Shown: one piece after another, positions 44,189 to 53,094 of the stretch | How positions within the stretch are numbered: position 1 is the stretch's first letter | Layout: every line of letters begins with the position of its first letter | The notes under the pieces: model-generated | What the model was told of the DNA's origin: nothing | Database searches by the model: none | Seen by the model: only the letters and a program-made list of their open reading frames with translations | Program-made: the position numbers and the translations under genes | NCBI RefSeq assembly: GCF_024623325.1 | Contig: NZ_JANJZD010000019.1 | Coordinates: forward strand, 56,262 to 120,261 | Direction: 5' to 3' | Source: Acetatifactor muris | GTDB taxonomy: Bacteria; Bacillota; Clostridia; Lachnospirales; Lachnospiraceae | DNA length: 64,000 bases

Positions 44189-45739
44189 GTGGAGCTGGTA
44201 AAAAGAAATATACATATGGACCGCATCAAGGTTCAGGCCGTCACCCAGTTCACCCTGGAAGACGATGTGAATATCCCCGAAAACAAACCTGATGTGACCA
44301 CACTGAATCTGGAGAAGGGAGAACTTATCATCGACGAAATCAGACCGGCCACGGACTCTGTCACCGTCCGCGGCAGCCTTAAATTCGTAGTTCTCTACCA
44401 CACTGTGGAAGAAGGCAGCAATCTGGTGGTTCTGGAAGGGAGGCTCCCCTTTGAAGAGCGAATCAATATGCAGGGTGTGGTTCCTGCTGACGCTGTGACA
44501 GTGGACGGAGAAGTGGAAGATCTCACCATCAATATGATTAACTCCAGGAAGCTGAATATTCAGTCCCTTGTGACCATGACAGCCCGGATTGAAGAATTGT
44601 ATGATGAGGAGGCGCCTGTGGCCATTCAGGGGGATGAGAAGGTGGAGTATCGCCGGATGCCGCTGAATCTGGCCCAGATTGCCATCTGCAAGAACGACAT
44701 TTTCCGGCTGAAAGAGGAAGTCGCCCTGCCTTCCAACTATCCCAACATTTTCCAGATTCTCTGGAACAATATCTCTCTGGGCGACGTGGAATTCAAAGTG
44801 ATGGAGGAAAAGCTTACCATTTCGGGGGACATCCATCTGTTCCTTCTGTATGAAGGAGAAGGGGAAGATCACCCCTGCCGCTGCTTCGAAACCACTCTGC
44901 CCTTCAGCGGCGTGCTGGAATGCCATGGCTGTCGGGAGGGCATGCTGCCCGATATCCGCTGTCATCTGGGCCAGCAGGAGCTCACTGTCCGTCCCGATTT
45001 CGACGGGGAGGAGCGCAATGTGGGGCTGGAACTGGTATTGGACATCGGCATCCGCATTTACGAAGAGGAAAATCTGGAGATTATCTCCGACATTTACGGT
45101 GTATCCAGAGAAATCAATACAGTCACTCACAAAGCTCAGCTGCGCCGGCTGCTGTCCAAAGTAACCGGCAAGACAAAAGTGACAGACCACATTCATGTAA
45201 ACGATGGAACGGTACTTCAGCTGCTGCACAGTGAGGGCACTGTGGCTCTGGAGCAGCAGAGCACCGTGGAGAACGGGATTCTGCTGCAGGGCAGTGTACA
45301 GGTAAAAGTCATGTATATCACAGGGGAAGATGAATCTCCCTACGGCTGTACACAGGCACAGATTCCCTATCAGTACACCCTGGAGGTACCTGACATCGCC
45401 CCCGAAGACATGGGAAAAATACACGCCGAAGTGGAACAGCTCCAGGTTACCATGCTGGACAGCGAAGAAATGGACGTGAAAGCGGTTCTCAGCTTCTCCA
45501 CGGTTGTCTTCAAAAATGTGCCTGTGGACTTAATCAGCCAGGTAAATGTCTCTGAGCTGGACAACAGTAAAATGAGCAATCTGCCCGGAATGGTTATTTA
45601 TATGGTAAAAGAAGGAGATAATCTCTGGAACATCGGGAAAAAATACTATATCCCTGTGGATTCTCTGAGAGAACTGAACGCCCTTGACAGCGATGAACTT
45701 AAGACCGGCCAGAAGCTTCTCATTGTAAAGGGAAGCTGA
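44189..45739 (+). CDS. DUF3794 (SPOCS)-repeat protein with C-terminal LysM domain
   Basis: The 516-residue protein has three tandem DUF3794-type units. Conserved patterns include ENKPDVTTLNLEKGELIIDEIRPATDSVTVRGSLKFVVLY, ISGDIHLFLLYEGE and LQGSVQVKVMYITGED. A LysM module lies at about 468-514 (VIYMVKEGDNLWNIGKKYYIPVDSLRELN...LKTGQKLLIV). DUF3794 proteins include spore-coat-like proteins of Clostridia; LysM binds peptidoglycan. There is no signal peptide, as expected for a protein assembled in the mother cell, but a spore role is inference. It uses a GTG start 7 bases after GGAGG. A strong terminator follows. Confidence 0.88.
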   Translation: MELVKRNIHMDRIKVQAVTQFTLEDDVNIPENKPDVTTLNLEKGELIIDEIRPATDSVTVRGSLKFVVLYHTVEEGSNLVVLEGRLPFEERINMQGVVPADAVTVDGEVEDLTINMINSRKLNIQSLVTMTARIEELYDEEAPVAIQGDEKVEYRRMPLNLAQIAICKNDIFRLKEEVALPSNYPNIFQILWNNISLGDVEFKVMEEKLTISGDIHLFLLYEGEGEDHPCRCFETTLPFSGVLECHGCREGMLPDIRCHLGQQELTVRPDFDGEERNVGLELVLDIGIRIYEEENLEIISDIYGVSREINTVTHKAQLRRLLSKVTGKTKVTDHIHVNDGTVLQLLHSEGTVALEQQSTVENGILLQGSVQVKVMYITGEDESPYGCTQAQIPYQYTLEVPDIAPEDMGKIHAEVEQLQVTMLDSEEMDVKAVLSFSTVVFKNVPVDLISQVNVSELDNSKMSNLPGMVIYMVKEGDNLWNIGKKYYIPVDSLRELNALDSDELKTGQKLLIVKGS

Positions 45740-45800
45740 CAGAAGCTTTTTGTAAGAGAAAACTGCATAAAATCCCGGCAGGACACTGAACTGTGACAAA

Positions 45801-45840
45801 ACTGCCGCAGCCATGAAATGACTGCGGCAGCATTTTTATT
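45801..45840 (+). terminator. Intrinsic terminator after the DUF3794-LysM gene
   Basis: CTGCCGCAG (45802-45810) pairs perfectly with CTGCGGCAG (45822-45830), followed by CATTTTTATT. Confidence 0.85.
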
Positions 45841-45933
45841 CTCTGACATTTCATTTTACGGAGCATGGATGATACCGTCTGTATCCTCCGATACCTTCGG
45901 CACTTCTAATCTTTACTCCCGTCTGCGGATCAA

Positions 45934-46593
45934 TTATTTGGTAGGATCCACTACTTCCGGCGCCTTATTCGCGGCATCCGATTCCTTCTTGGCTTCTTCC
46001 GCCATCTTGTCGAACTTCTCCATCACCGCATCATAGGTGCGCTGGGAAATGTCCGGAAGATCACCGCCCCAGTTCTTGCCGGCTTTCTTGAAGCCCTTTT
46101 CAAAGGCAGCGCGCATATCCTCAATCTTATCGGGGTCTCCGCCGGTGAGAGCCTTGGCAAAATCAATGATTCTGTCGGAAGTCTGATTCACTCCCCAGTA
46201 GCCGTCCTCTGCGATATCAGCCTGTGCCTGTGCCCTGGTAGCCGGATCTACCGTATAGTTTCCTTTTCTCAGGAAAGACCAGATATCATTTGCCTTACCA
46301 TAAGTATTCGCCTGCCCGGTCATCATTTTCTCTACCAGACTGCGCAGCTGTGCGGTACGTGCATCGGCATCAGCCTTCATTTTATTGATCAGATTCGTAT
46401 CGGGCTTATAAGTAGTCTTCCCTGTGGATGCGGAAGCGCTCTCTTTGGAAGGCTCATACACGGCACCTGCATCGGCGGAAGAACTCTCCACCTTTGTGCT
46501 TTCACTTGCAGCAGCATCGGCTTTCACATTTTCTGTAGCAGAATAATTGTAGGCAGCCGTCACCTGATTTGATGTAACTCCGTTTACACTCAT
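45934..46593 (-). CDS. Uncharacterised Ala/Ser-rich soluble protein
   Basis: The 219-residue protein has no signal peptide or membrane segment. The first 60 residues are low-complexity (Ala, Ser, Glu, Lys). From about 65 the protein looks globular and helical: NLINKMKADADARTAQLRSLVEKMMTGQ, IWSFLRKGNYTVDPATRAQAQADIAEDGYWGVNQTSDRIIDFAKAL, then FEKGFKKAGKNWGGDLPDISQRTYDAVMEKFDKM. AAGGAGG lies 6 bases upstream, so it is well translated. I recognise no named family. It is alone, with clear intergenic space on both sides. Confidence 0.8.
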   Translation of the reverse strand: MSVNGVTSNQVTAAYNYSATENVKADAAASESTKVESSSADAGAVYEPSKESASASTGKTTYKPDTNLINKMKADADARTAQLRSLVEKMMTGQANTYGKANDIWSFLRKGNYTVDPATRAQAQADIAEDGYWGVNQTSDRIIDFAKALTGGDPDKIEDMRAAFEKGFKKAGKNWGGDLPDISQRTYDAVMEKFDKMAEEAKKESDAANKAPEVVDPTK

Positions 46594-46754
46594 CGTATCC
46601 TCCTTCTTGACATAATGTCATCTCCTGCCCGTGTGCGGGCGCATCCTCCTTGATCTCCACAAAACTGTGGTGCCCTCAGCTGAACAGTTACAATTTCATA
46701 CTTTCTTACTATTATTTCGGCACTCCCGGCCGAAATATTTAGCCCCCATGGAAA

Positions 46755-47180
46755 TTATTGGGGGAAAACAGGCTTTGCCACAATGATAAGCTCACAGTCG
46801 GAAACAGACACCCCGCCGGAAGTCAGTCCATACACCACTCTGACCTGCAGCTCAGCCCCCTCCCGAACAACCTCCACACGCTCCGTGCGAACCCCCATCT
46901 GCAGACAGCCGTAAGGGGTAACATATTCGGACAGACATTCCTTCCCCTCCTGAAAAAGCATCCTGGTTCTGACCGCTCCTCCTTTGGTCAGCTCCAGAAC
47001 GGAGCCTTTCAGTTTCAGCGTGTTTTTGATGAGTGCTCCCTCCTGAACCTCTTCATAGAGAATATAGATATTGTCGTTTCTCTCAAAAAACCCAGCCTCC
47101 GTGTAAAGTTCTGTAACCGTCTCTTCGCCGGCTTCATCCTTCTGTCTCCCGGTCACTGTAAGCCGCGCCTTTTTCTCCAT
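46755..47180 (-). CDS. DUF1934 (YwiB-like) beta-barrel protein
   Basis: The 141-residue protein has the DUF1934 pattern of an eight-stranded, lipocalin-like barrel: EETVTELYTEAGFFERNDNIYILYEE, IKNTLKLKGSVLELTKGGAVRTRMLFQEGKE and TPYGCLQMGVRTERVEV. The function of the family is unknown. It lies 12 bases behind murI with its own AGAGAGG site, so the two are probably co-transcribed. Confidence 0.85.
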   Translation of the reverse strand: MEKKARLTVTGRQKDEAGEETVTELYTEAGFFERNDNIYILYEEVQEGALIKNTLKLKGSVLELTKGGAVRTRMLFQEGKECLSEYVTPYGCLQMGVRTERVEVVREGAELQVRVVYGLTSGGVSVSDCELIIVAKPVFPQ

Positions 47181-47192
47181 CGTTATCCTCTC

Positions 47193-48107
47193 TCATCCTG
47201 CGGAAGCCGCCTGAATCGCAGGCTGACTGAATCCTCCCATATCGCCGTCAATCCCTCCGTCAAAAGCCTCCATATTGACTGTCTTGGCAGAGAGAATCCC
47301 ATATTTGATAATAGAATTTGCAAAACGTACAAATTTTTCCGCCTTGTCGCTCACATAAAACTGATATTGATTACTGCCCAGTCCCGGTGCCTTGGTGCAG
47401 AGTAAATTCTGCCCTTCCAGCATTTCCTTCAGCTCCCGCGCCGTCTCATAGGCGGGATTCACCAGCGTAACGCCCTCCCCCATGATTTTCTTCAATGTAG
47501 AGCGAATCAGAGGATAATGGGTGCAGCCCAATATCAGTGTGTCGATGTCAATGTCAATCAGCTCTGTCAGATATCTGCGCGCTATCTCGTCGGTCACCGG
47601 GTCTTCCCACAGCCCCTCCTCCACCAGCGGCACAAACAAAGGGCAGGCCTTCCCATAAACCGTCACCTTTTGATTCAGATTCTGTATGTACTGCGTGTAA
47701 ATTCCGCTTCCGATGGTGGCCTCCGTTGCAATGACGCCCACTTTTCCGTTTCTCGTCATTTCCGCAGCCATTCTGGCACCCGGTTTCACAACACCTATCA
47801 TGGGAATGTCCGCATCACGCTCCAGTGCCTCCATGGCATAGGCGCTGGCAGTATTGCAGGCCACCACAATAGTCTTCACCTGAAAAGTCTTCAGAAACCT
47901 CACAATCTGCTCTGAAAAGCGGGTCACCGTATCCCGGGATTTGCTTCCGTAAGGCACGCGGGCCGTATCCCCGAAATATATGATTTTCTCATTGGGAATC
48001 TGCCGTATGATTTCCCGTACTACAGTGAGACCGCCCACACCGGAATCAAATACGCCGATGGGGGCATCACTTCTCAATACATCCCTATTTATTTCCGCTC
48101 CTGTCAT
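47193..48107 (-). CDS. murI: Glutamate racemase
   Basis: The 304-residue protein has IGVFDSGVGGLTVVREI with the first-lobe catalytic Asp, YFGDTARVPYGSKS, VACNTASAYAMEAL (catalytic Cys) and ILGCTHYPLIRSTL (second catalytic Cys). It interconverts L- and D-glutamate for peptidoglycan. The C-terminus extends about 30 residues beyond typical MurI with a Gly-rich end (FDGGIDGDMGGFSQPAIQ). The start MTGAEINRD, preceded by TTGGAGG, replaces a much longer upstream frame. It overlaps the small membrane-protein gene by 23 bases. Confidence 0.93.
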   Translation of the reverse strand: MTGAEINRDVLRSDAPIGVFDSGVGGLTVVREIIRQIPNEKIIYFGDTARVPYGSKSRDTVTRFSEQIVRFLKTFQVKTIVVACNTASAYAMEALERDADIPMIGVVKPGARMAAEMTRNGKVGVIATEATIGSGIYTQYIQNLNQKVTVYGKACPLFVPLVEEGLWEDPVTDEIARRYLTELIDIDIDTLILGCTHYPLIRSTLKKIMGEGVTLVNPAYETARELKEMLEGQNLLCTKAPGLGSNQYQFYVSDKAEKFVRFANSIIKYGILSAKTVNMEAFDGGIDGDMGGFSQPAIQAASAG

Positions 48108-48372
48108 GTATCGCCTCCAAAAGCAAGCCAAAATCCGTAAGCAGTCTGCTTCGAAACGTGATTTTACTCCTGTCCGCATTGAGAATTTCCTGATAAAGGC
48201 TGCTGTCAAAGTCCCATTCCCCGGACACCTCCTGCAATTCACCTTCCGCATTCTCCACACTCACTTTCACCGTCTCCGGCGTCAACGTCAGCTCAGGATA
48301 AATCAATCCCCACCATCCCAATGCGGCACACAGACTCACAACAATCCGCAGGCCAATCCATCTTCTTTTCAT
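48085..48372 (-). CDS. Small membrane-anchored protein of unknown function
   Basis: The 95-residue protein has one N-terminal hydrophobic segment (IGLRIVVSLCAALGWWGLIYPELTL) and an extracytoplasmic part (TVKVSVENAEGELQEVSGEWDF...FRSRLLTDFGLLLEAI). Its 3' end overlaps the murI start, which argues that it is a real, translationally coupled gene. I recognise no family. Confidence 0.65.
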   Translation of the reverse strand: MKRRWIGLRIVVSLCAALGWWGLIYPELTLTPETVKVSVENAEGELQEVSGEWDFDSSLYQEILNADRSKITFRSRLLTDFGLLLEAIHDRSGNK

Positions 48373-48581
48373 TCAATCATCCTTTCCTCAAGGAAACCGC
48401 CTTTGGGGTTCCTTTGGGAAACCGCCTTTGCTTCCTTTTGTAAAGGATTATTGCCAGTATTTTCCTGCTTTATTCTTTTTATAATTCTGTCACGAACTCT
48501 TCCCGGAATCATTCAGCCGGTTATTGAACCAGCATTTTCCGAAATGGATCCCTGAATGCTTTCCAATACCCTTTAACCGTT

Positions 48582-49250
48582 TCAGTCCCGGCTGTCCTGC
48601 TTCCTCTCCAGCCGAATCTGACGAATAATGGCCTTTTTCTGATTGTCGATATGGGTTCTGGCCGCCGCTGCCGCCGTCTCCTTATCCTTGCACGCAATGC
48701 TCTGATAGATAATTCTGTGTTCCTTCACCAGTGTCTCATGCTGGCTGCTGTCCTTGATATATTCAAAACGATAACGGTACATCTGCTCCGACAGATTATT
48801 GACCAGCTGAATCAGACGCTGGTTGCCTGTGGCCCGCACGATAATGTCATGCAGCCCCACATCCGCCTGGGCAATCTTTTTGGCATCTCCTGCTCTGACA
48901 CAATGCTCAAAATGCTCACAGGCCCGGCTCAGAGCCCCCAGCTCCTCCTCTGTAATGCGGTCACAGGCAAGCTCCGCACACAGCGCATCCATCGCCCGCC
49001 TGACCTCCAGCACGTCATTCATGCTTTTCTCTGTAATCCTTGCTACTTCCGCACCCCTTCTGGGTATCATGGTAACAAGCCCTTCCAGTTCCAGCCTGCG
49101 GATGGCCTCCCTGACAGGTGTCCTGCTTACCCCCAGCTTATCCGCCAGATGAATCTCCATCAGCCGCTCACCCGGCTTCAATTCCCCGGTTAGAATCGCC
49201 TGACGCAATGTATTGAACACCACGTCCCGAAGCGGCAATAAATCGTCCAT
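48582..49250 (-). CDS. GntR family transcriptional regulator (FCD subfamily)
   Basis: The 222-residue protein has an N-terminal winged helix (LRDVVFNTLRQAILTGELKPGERLMEIHLADKLGVSRTPVREAIRRLELEGLV) and an all-helical FCD ligand-binding domain. Metal-ligand-type positions are present: Asp/His in ADVGLHDIIVRATGN and His in KEHRIIYQSI and ARTHIDNQ. The ATG at MDDLLPLRD was chosen over one eight codons earlier; both have purine-rich leaders. It lies about 100 bases beyond ispE in the same direction. The ligand is unknown. Confidence 0.88.
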   Translation of the reverse strand: MDDLLPLRDVVFNTLRQAILTGELKPGERLMEIHLADKLGVSRTPVREAIRRLELEGLVTMIPRRGAEVARITEKSMNDVLEVRRAMDALCAELACDRITEEELGALSRACEHFEHCVRAGDAKKIAQADVGLHDIIVRATGNQRLIQLVNNLSEQMYRYRFEYIKDSSQHETLVKEHRIIYQSIACKDKETAAAAARTHIDNQKKAIIRQIRLERKQDSRD

Positions 49251-49347
49251 ATTTCCCACCAAAGAAATCCCCATGTCAACCCCCAGTCCTGCTCAATGCT
49301 CCAACGCACCGATTTCGCAGCCCAACATTATCTTCCCCACACCTGCT

Positions 49348-50220
49348 TTAAACCTGTGGCGCTCCTACAGGCACGGTCAGAAATACCTGTTTTGCCAGAT
49401 TTTCTTTTCTGAGCTGTTCGCAGGCTGCCTCCGCCTTTTCCTTCCCGGTAAAGATTCCGAATACCGTGGGACCGCTGCCGCTCATGAGACTCCTCTCCGC
49501 TCCCAGCGCAAGCATTCTGTCCTTCAGCATGCCCACTACAGGCCAGGTCGGAACGGTCACAGCCTCCAGCACATTTTCCATCCGTTCCAGAATACCCGGA
49601 AGATTTCCCTCTCCAATGGCCTCCACCATCCCGTGGATATCCGGATGGTGTGCAATTCCCTCTGCGTCCAGATGCTCATAAACATACTTTGTGGATACAC
49701 TGATTTCCGGTTTTGCCGCCAGAATGAAACAATCCGGCATGGGCCGAAGCGCCGTCAGCTTCTCTCCGATTCCCTCCGCCAGAGCAGTGCCCCCCAGAAT
49801 ACAGTAGGGCACGTCCGCACCGATGGCAACCCCCAGCTCCATCAGCCTTTCCACGGGCACATTCAGGCCGAACAGCTGATTCATTCCTCTCATGGCCGCC
49901 GCCGCATCCGTGCTTCCTCCCGCCATCCCCGCTGCCACGGGAATATTCTTCCGCAGATGAATCCGAACCCCTTCCCCGATTCCGTATTCCTTCTGCATCA
50001 GCCGTGCCGCTCTGTGAATCAGATTCGTTCCATCCAGCGGAACTTCCCGGGAGTCCGCCGTGAGAACAATCCCGCTTTCCAGCTTCTCCAGAATCAGTTC
50101 ATCACAAATCCCCACACTCTGCATCACCATCTTCACCTGATGATAGCCGTTGGGCAGGCGCCTGACCACATCCAGTCCCAAATTGACTTTCGCATATGCT
50201 TTTATCAGATATTCCTTCAT
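49348..50220 (-). CDS. ispE: 4-diphosphocytidyl-2-C-methyl-D-erythritol kinase
   Basis: The 290-residue GHMP kinase has KAYAKVNLGLDVVRRLPNGYHQVKMVMQSVGI, the ATP loop NIPVAAGMAGGSTDAAAAMRGMN and the C-terminal MSGSGPTVFGIF. It phosphorylates CDP-methylerythritol in the MEP isoprenoid route. The start at MKEYLIKAYAKVN is preceded by GGGAGAG with good spacing. Confidence 0.95.
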   Translation of the reverse strand: MKEYLIKAYAKVNLGLDVVRRLPNGYHQVKMVMQSVGICDELILEKLESGIVLTADSREVPLDGTNLIHRAARLMQKEYGIGEGVRIHLRKNIPVAAGMAGGSTDAAAAMRGMNQLFGLNVPVERLMELGVAIGADVPYCILGGTALAEGIGEKLTALRPMPDCFILAAKPEISVSTKYVYEHLDAEGIAHHPDIHGMVEAIGEGNLPGILERMENVLEAVTVPTWPVVGMLKDRMLALGAERSLMSGSGPTVFGIFTGKEKAEAACEQLRKENLAKQVFLTVPVGAPQV

Positions 50221-50337
50221 CTGCATCTCTCCCGGCTGATTCGCCTGCAATCTGAACGGTTATCCACTTCCAGACCGTTATTAAAATTATATACAAGCAG
50301 CTTTGCTTCGTCAAGTTTTATCCCGTAATTAAGCCGA

Positions 50338-51606
50338 TCAGCCGGAATATACTACCCTTCCCGCCGCTATGGTCTTCACCACTTTTCCCTTCAGCTTCCA
50401 TCCCGTAAACGGTGTGTTTGACGCTTTGGACACATACTTCCCGGGAACATTGTCCGCGGCAGTGTCAATCAGGATAATGTCGGCCGGTCCGTTCTCCGCC
50501 AGAAAGCCCGCGTTCAGATGATAAAGGCCGGCAGGGTTCGTACTCATCAGACGCAGAAGCTGTCCCATGGTGAGACGGCCTTCGTTCACCAGTCCCGTAA
50601 TGGCCAGGGACAGTGCCGTCTCCAGCCCGATAATGCCGCTGGGCGCTTTTGTAATGTCCCGCTCCTTCTCCTTCGCGGTATGAGGCGCATGATCAGTGGC
50701 AATGATGTCGATTGTGCCGTCCGCAAGTCCCTGGATAATGGCCAGCCGGTCAGCCTCCTCCCGCAGGGGAGGGTTCATTTTCGCCAGTGTGCCGTACTGA
50801 ATGGCAGCTTCCTCGGTCAGCATAAAATGATGGGGTGTGGCTTCCGCATGGATATTGGCCCCTCTCTTTTTTGCCTGTCGCACCAGTTCCACGGACTCTT
50901 TTGCGCTGATATGCTGAATGTTGATGCAGGCTCCCGTCTCCAGCGCAAGTTCCAGGTCCCGCCCGGTCAAAGTAATCTCCGCTTCTCTCGGAGAGCCGCC
51001 GATGCCGAAAAATGTGCTGGCCTTTCCCCTGTTGACACCGTTGTCGCTTATCAGGGCCGGGTCTTCCTCGTGAAAGCTTATGGGCATATCCAGAGCTGCC
51101 GCCCTTTTCATGGCATCTCTCACCAGTGTTTCATCCAAAAGCGGAATCCCGTCATCCGTAAAACCTGCCGCTCCTGCCGCCGCCAGCTCTTCCATGGGAG
51201 TAAGCTCCCGGCCCTGCATCCCCAGAGTCACATTGGCGCAGCTCAGCACATGGATGCCTGTGCTGCGTCCTTTTTCCAGCACATACGTCAGCGTCTCTCT
51301 GTTGTCCACCGGAGGCCTGGTGTTCGCCATCAATACCACGGTAGTGAAGCCGCCTGCCGCCGCTGCCGCCGCCCCCGTGAGAATGTCCTCCTTTTCCGGA
51401 AAGCCCGGATCTCTGAAATGTACATGCACATCCACCAGTCCCGGCGCCACCAGAAGCCCTTCCGCGTCAATCACCTGAAAGCGGTCGTCCGGCCTTTCAA
51501 GGTTCTTTCCTATTTTTCTGATTTTGTCCCCATCCGTGAGAATGTCATACTTTCCTTCCACGCCGGATTTGGGATCAATCACATAACCATTCCGTATCAG
51601 CAGCAT
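50338..51606 (-). CDS. pyrC: Dihydroorotase
   Basis: The 422-residue amidohydrolase has the metal-binding DVHVHFRDPG (His 61, His 63), GFTDDGIPL, NIQHISAKESVELV, EATPHHFMLTEE and IIATDHAPHTAKEK with the catalytic Asp. It closes carbamoyl-aspartate to dihydroorotate, the step before PyrD. CAGGAGG precedes the ATG. It stands apart from pyrK/pyrD in this window. Confidence 0.95.
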   Translation of the reverse strand: MLLIRNGYVIDPKSGVEGKYDILTDGDKIRKIGKNLERPDDRFQVIDAEGLLVAPGLVDVHVHFRDPGFPEKEDILTGAAAAAAGGFTTVVLMANTRPPVDNRETLTYVLEKGRSTGIHVLSCANVTLGMQGRELTPMEELAAAGAAGFTDDGIPLLDETLVRDAMKRAAALDMPISFHEEDPALISDNGVNRGKASTFFGIGGSPREAEITLTGRDLELALETGACINIQHISAKESVELVRQAKKRGANIHAEATPHHFMLTEEAAIQYGTLAKMNPPLREEADRLAIIQGLADGTIDIIATDHAPHTAKEKERDITKAPSGIIGLETALSLAITGLVNEGRLTMGQLLRLMSTNPAGLYHLNAGFLAENGPADIILIDTAADNVPGKYVSKASNTPFTGWKLKGKVVKTIAAGRVVYSG

Positions 51607-51716
51607 CTATGCCTCCTGTCTCCGGACAGCCGACTCTCCTCCCACAGGATTGCCATCCGCCTTTTTTACCAGTGTAACATGACACTGTACGGAAAAGCAA
51701 GAACTGTCTGCCGTTG

Positions 51717-52124
51717 TCACTCAAAGGTCACCGTCTGCTCCAGATATTCCGTCTTAATGACAATGTAAGGATAGGAAGGAACTGCCGTGGTCTTATCCGA
51801 AGCCTCCGGCCCCAACAGGCTGGTGGCCGCATAAATATTGGAATCTGTCAGATACAGTTCGTCTACCGCAATGCTGTATCCTCCTGTCTCCTGCTCCCCG
51901 TAGCCCACACATATGTACAGATTGTCATTGTCCGTGTAGGTGACGTGAAAAGGCGCCGCTTTCTTTTCTTCGATAACCGCCATCAGCTGTTCCGGTATCT
52001 TTTCCTCGCTGAGTACCGTAAAATCCAGGTCCCGCAGCTTGACTTTTTCCTCACTGAGCAGAGTGCAGCCCACCAGAAGCAACATACAGGCCATCAGAAT
52101 CCCACATGATTTTAACTTTTTCAA
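51717..52124 (-). CDS. Lipoprotein with PrcB C-terminal-like domain
   Basis: The 135-residue protein has a lipoprotein signal (ILMACMLLLVGC, lipobox Cys at 20). A short domain follows: LDFTVLSEEKIPEQLMAVIEEKKAAPFHVTYTDNDNLYICVGYGEQETGGYSIAVDEL. The phrase YICVGYGEQ-TGGYSI is typical of PrcB_C domains. It starts with TTG, 7 bases after GAGG. The cellular role is unknown. Confidence 0.78.
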   Translation of the reverse strand: MKKLKSCGILMACMLLLVGCTLLSEEKVKLRDLDFTVLSEEKIPEQLMAVIEEKKAAPFHVTYTDNDNLYICVGYGEQETGGYSIAVDELYLTDSNIYAATSLLGPEASDKTTAVPSYPYIVIKTEYLEQTVTFE

Positions 52125-52301
52125 TCGTAAACCTCACGAAATTTTTCCTATTTTTCTCTATTTTATGTACAGCTGTGGATTTCTATGATAGAATTTGGAG
52201 CATAGGATCCGGGGAAGTAAATCCTGTGACAGATTTCAGATAGCAGAAATGAGATAAATCGCTTTATTCCAAATTTTCAAAGCAGAAAAGAGGCTGGCAT
52301 T

Positions 52302-53042
52302 ATGATACGTCTGGTTTTAGTGGCATTATTTGTATTCCTGTTCCTGGTTCTCAGCATACCTGTGCTGATAGTAGAATGGCTGATTGGAAAGCGGAATCCC
52401 GGGCTCAGGGACAGAAGTTCAAAAGCCATCATCAAATGGGCCTTCCGCTGGATTCTCGTTCTCACCGGAGTGAAACTGATTGTCCGGGGAAAAGAAAATA
52501 TCCCCTCCGACAGCGCGGTTTTATTTGTGGGGAATCACCGCAGTTATTTTGATATTCTCATCACATACGTCAATTTCCCCGGCGTCACCGGATTTGTGGC
52601 CAAAAAGGAAATGCTTCGATATCCCCTGCTCCGGGACTGGATGAAAAATATCCACTGTCTTTTTCTGGACAGAGATGATATTAAGCAGGGCTTAAAAACC
52701 ATTCTCAAAGGTGTGGAAGAAGTGAAAAACGGCGTGTCAATGTGCATTTTCCCGGAAGGTACGCGCAATAAAGTAAACGATACCTTTCTGCCCTTCCGTG
52801 AAGGAAGCTTCAAAATCGCGGAAAAAGGCGGCGTTCCTGTGGTTCCCATGACCATTTTAAACGCCGCCGCCATATTCGAAGACCATCTGCCAAAAGTGAA
52901 ACGGGCCACTGTCATTCTGCAGTTTGAGGAACCGATTTATCCGGCTGAGATGGATAAGGCCCTGAGAAAAAATCTGGGCTCTCATGTCAGCAACCTGATT
53001 TCGGAGAAATATTTCCGGCTGAAAGAAGAATATATGCCGTAA
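52302..53042 (+). CDS. plsC: 1-acyl-sn-glycerol-3-phosphate acyltransferase
   Basis: The 246-residue protein has an N-terminal membrane segment (MIRLVLVALFVFLFLVLSIPVLIVEWL), the catalytic NHRSYFD (78-84, the H-x4-D motif), CLFLDRDD and FPEGTRNK (150-157), which binds the glycerol phosphate. It makes phosphatidic acid for phospholipid synthesis. It is divergent from the lipoprotein gene and convergent with the VanS-like gene. Confidence 0.93.
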   Translation: MIRLVLVALFVFLFLVLSIPVLIVEWLIGKRNPGLRDRSSKAIIKWAFRWILVLTGVKLIVRGKENIPSDSAVLFVGNHRSYFDILITYVNFPGVTGFVAKKEMLRYPLLRDWMKNIHCLFLDRDDIKQGLKTILKGVEEVKNGVSMCIFPEGTRNKVNDTFLPFREGSFKIAEKGGVPVVPMTILNAAAIFEDHLPKVKRATVILQFEEPIYPAEMDKALRKNLGSHVSNLISEKYFRLKEEYMP

Positions 53043-53094
53043 CCTCTCCGTCAGCAGGTTAAGCCGATTCCTTTTCACAGACTATACTCTCATC

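Noticed and set aside
44111..45424. 437-codon open frame antisense to the DUF3794-LysM gene
   Set aside because: It has no family resemblance; the + strand frame has a good GGAGG site, clear domains and its own terminator.
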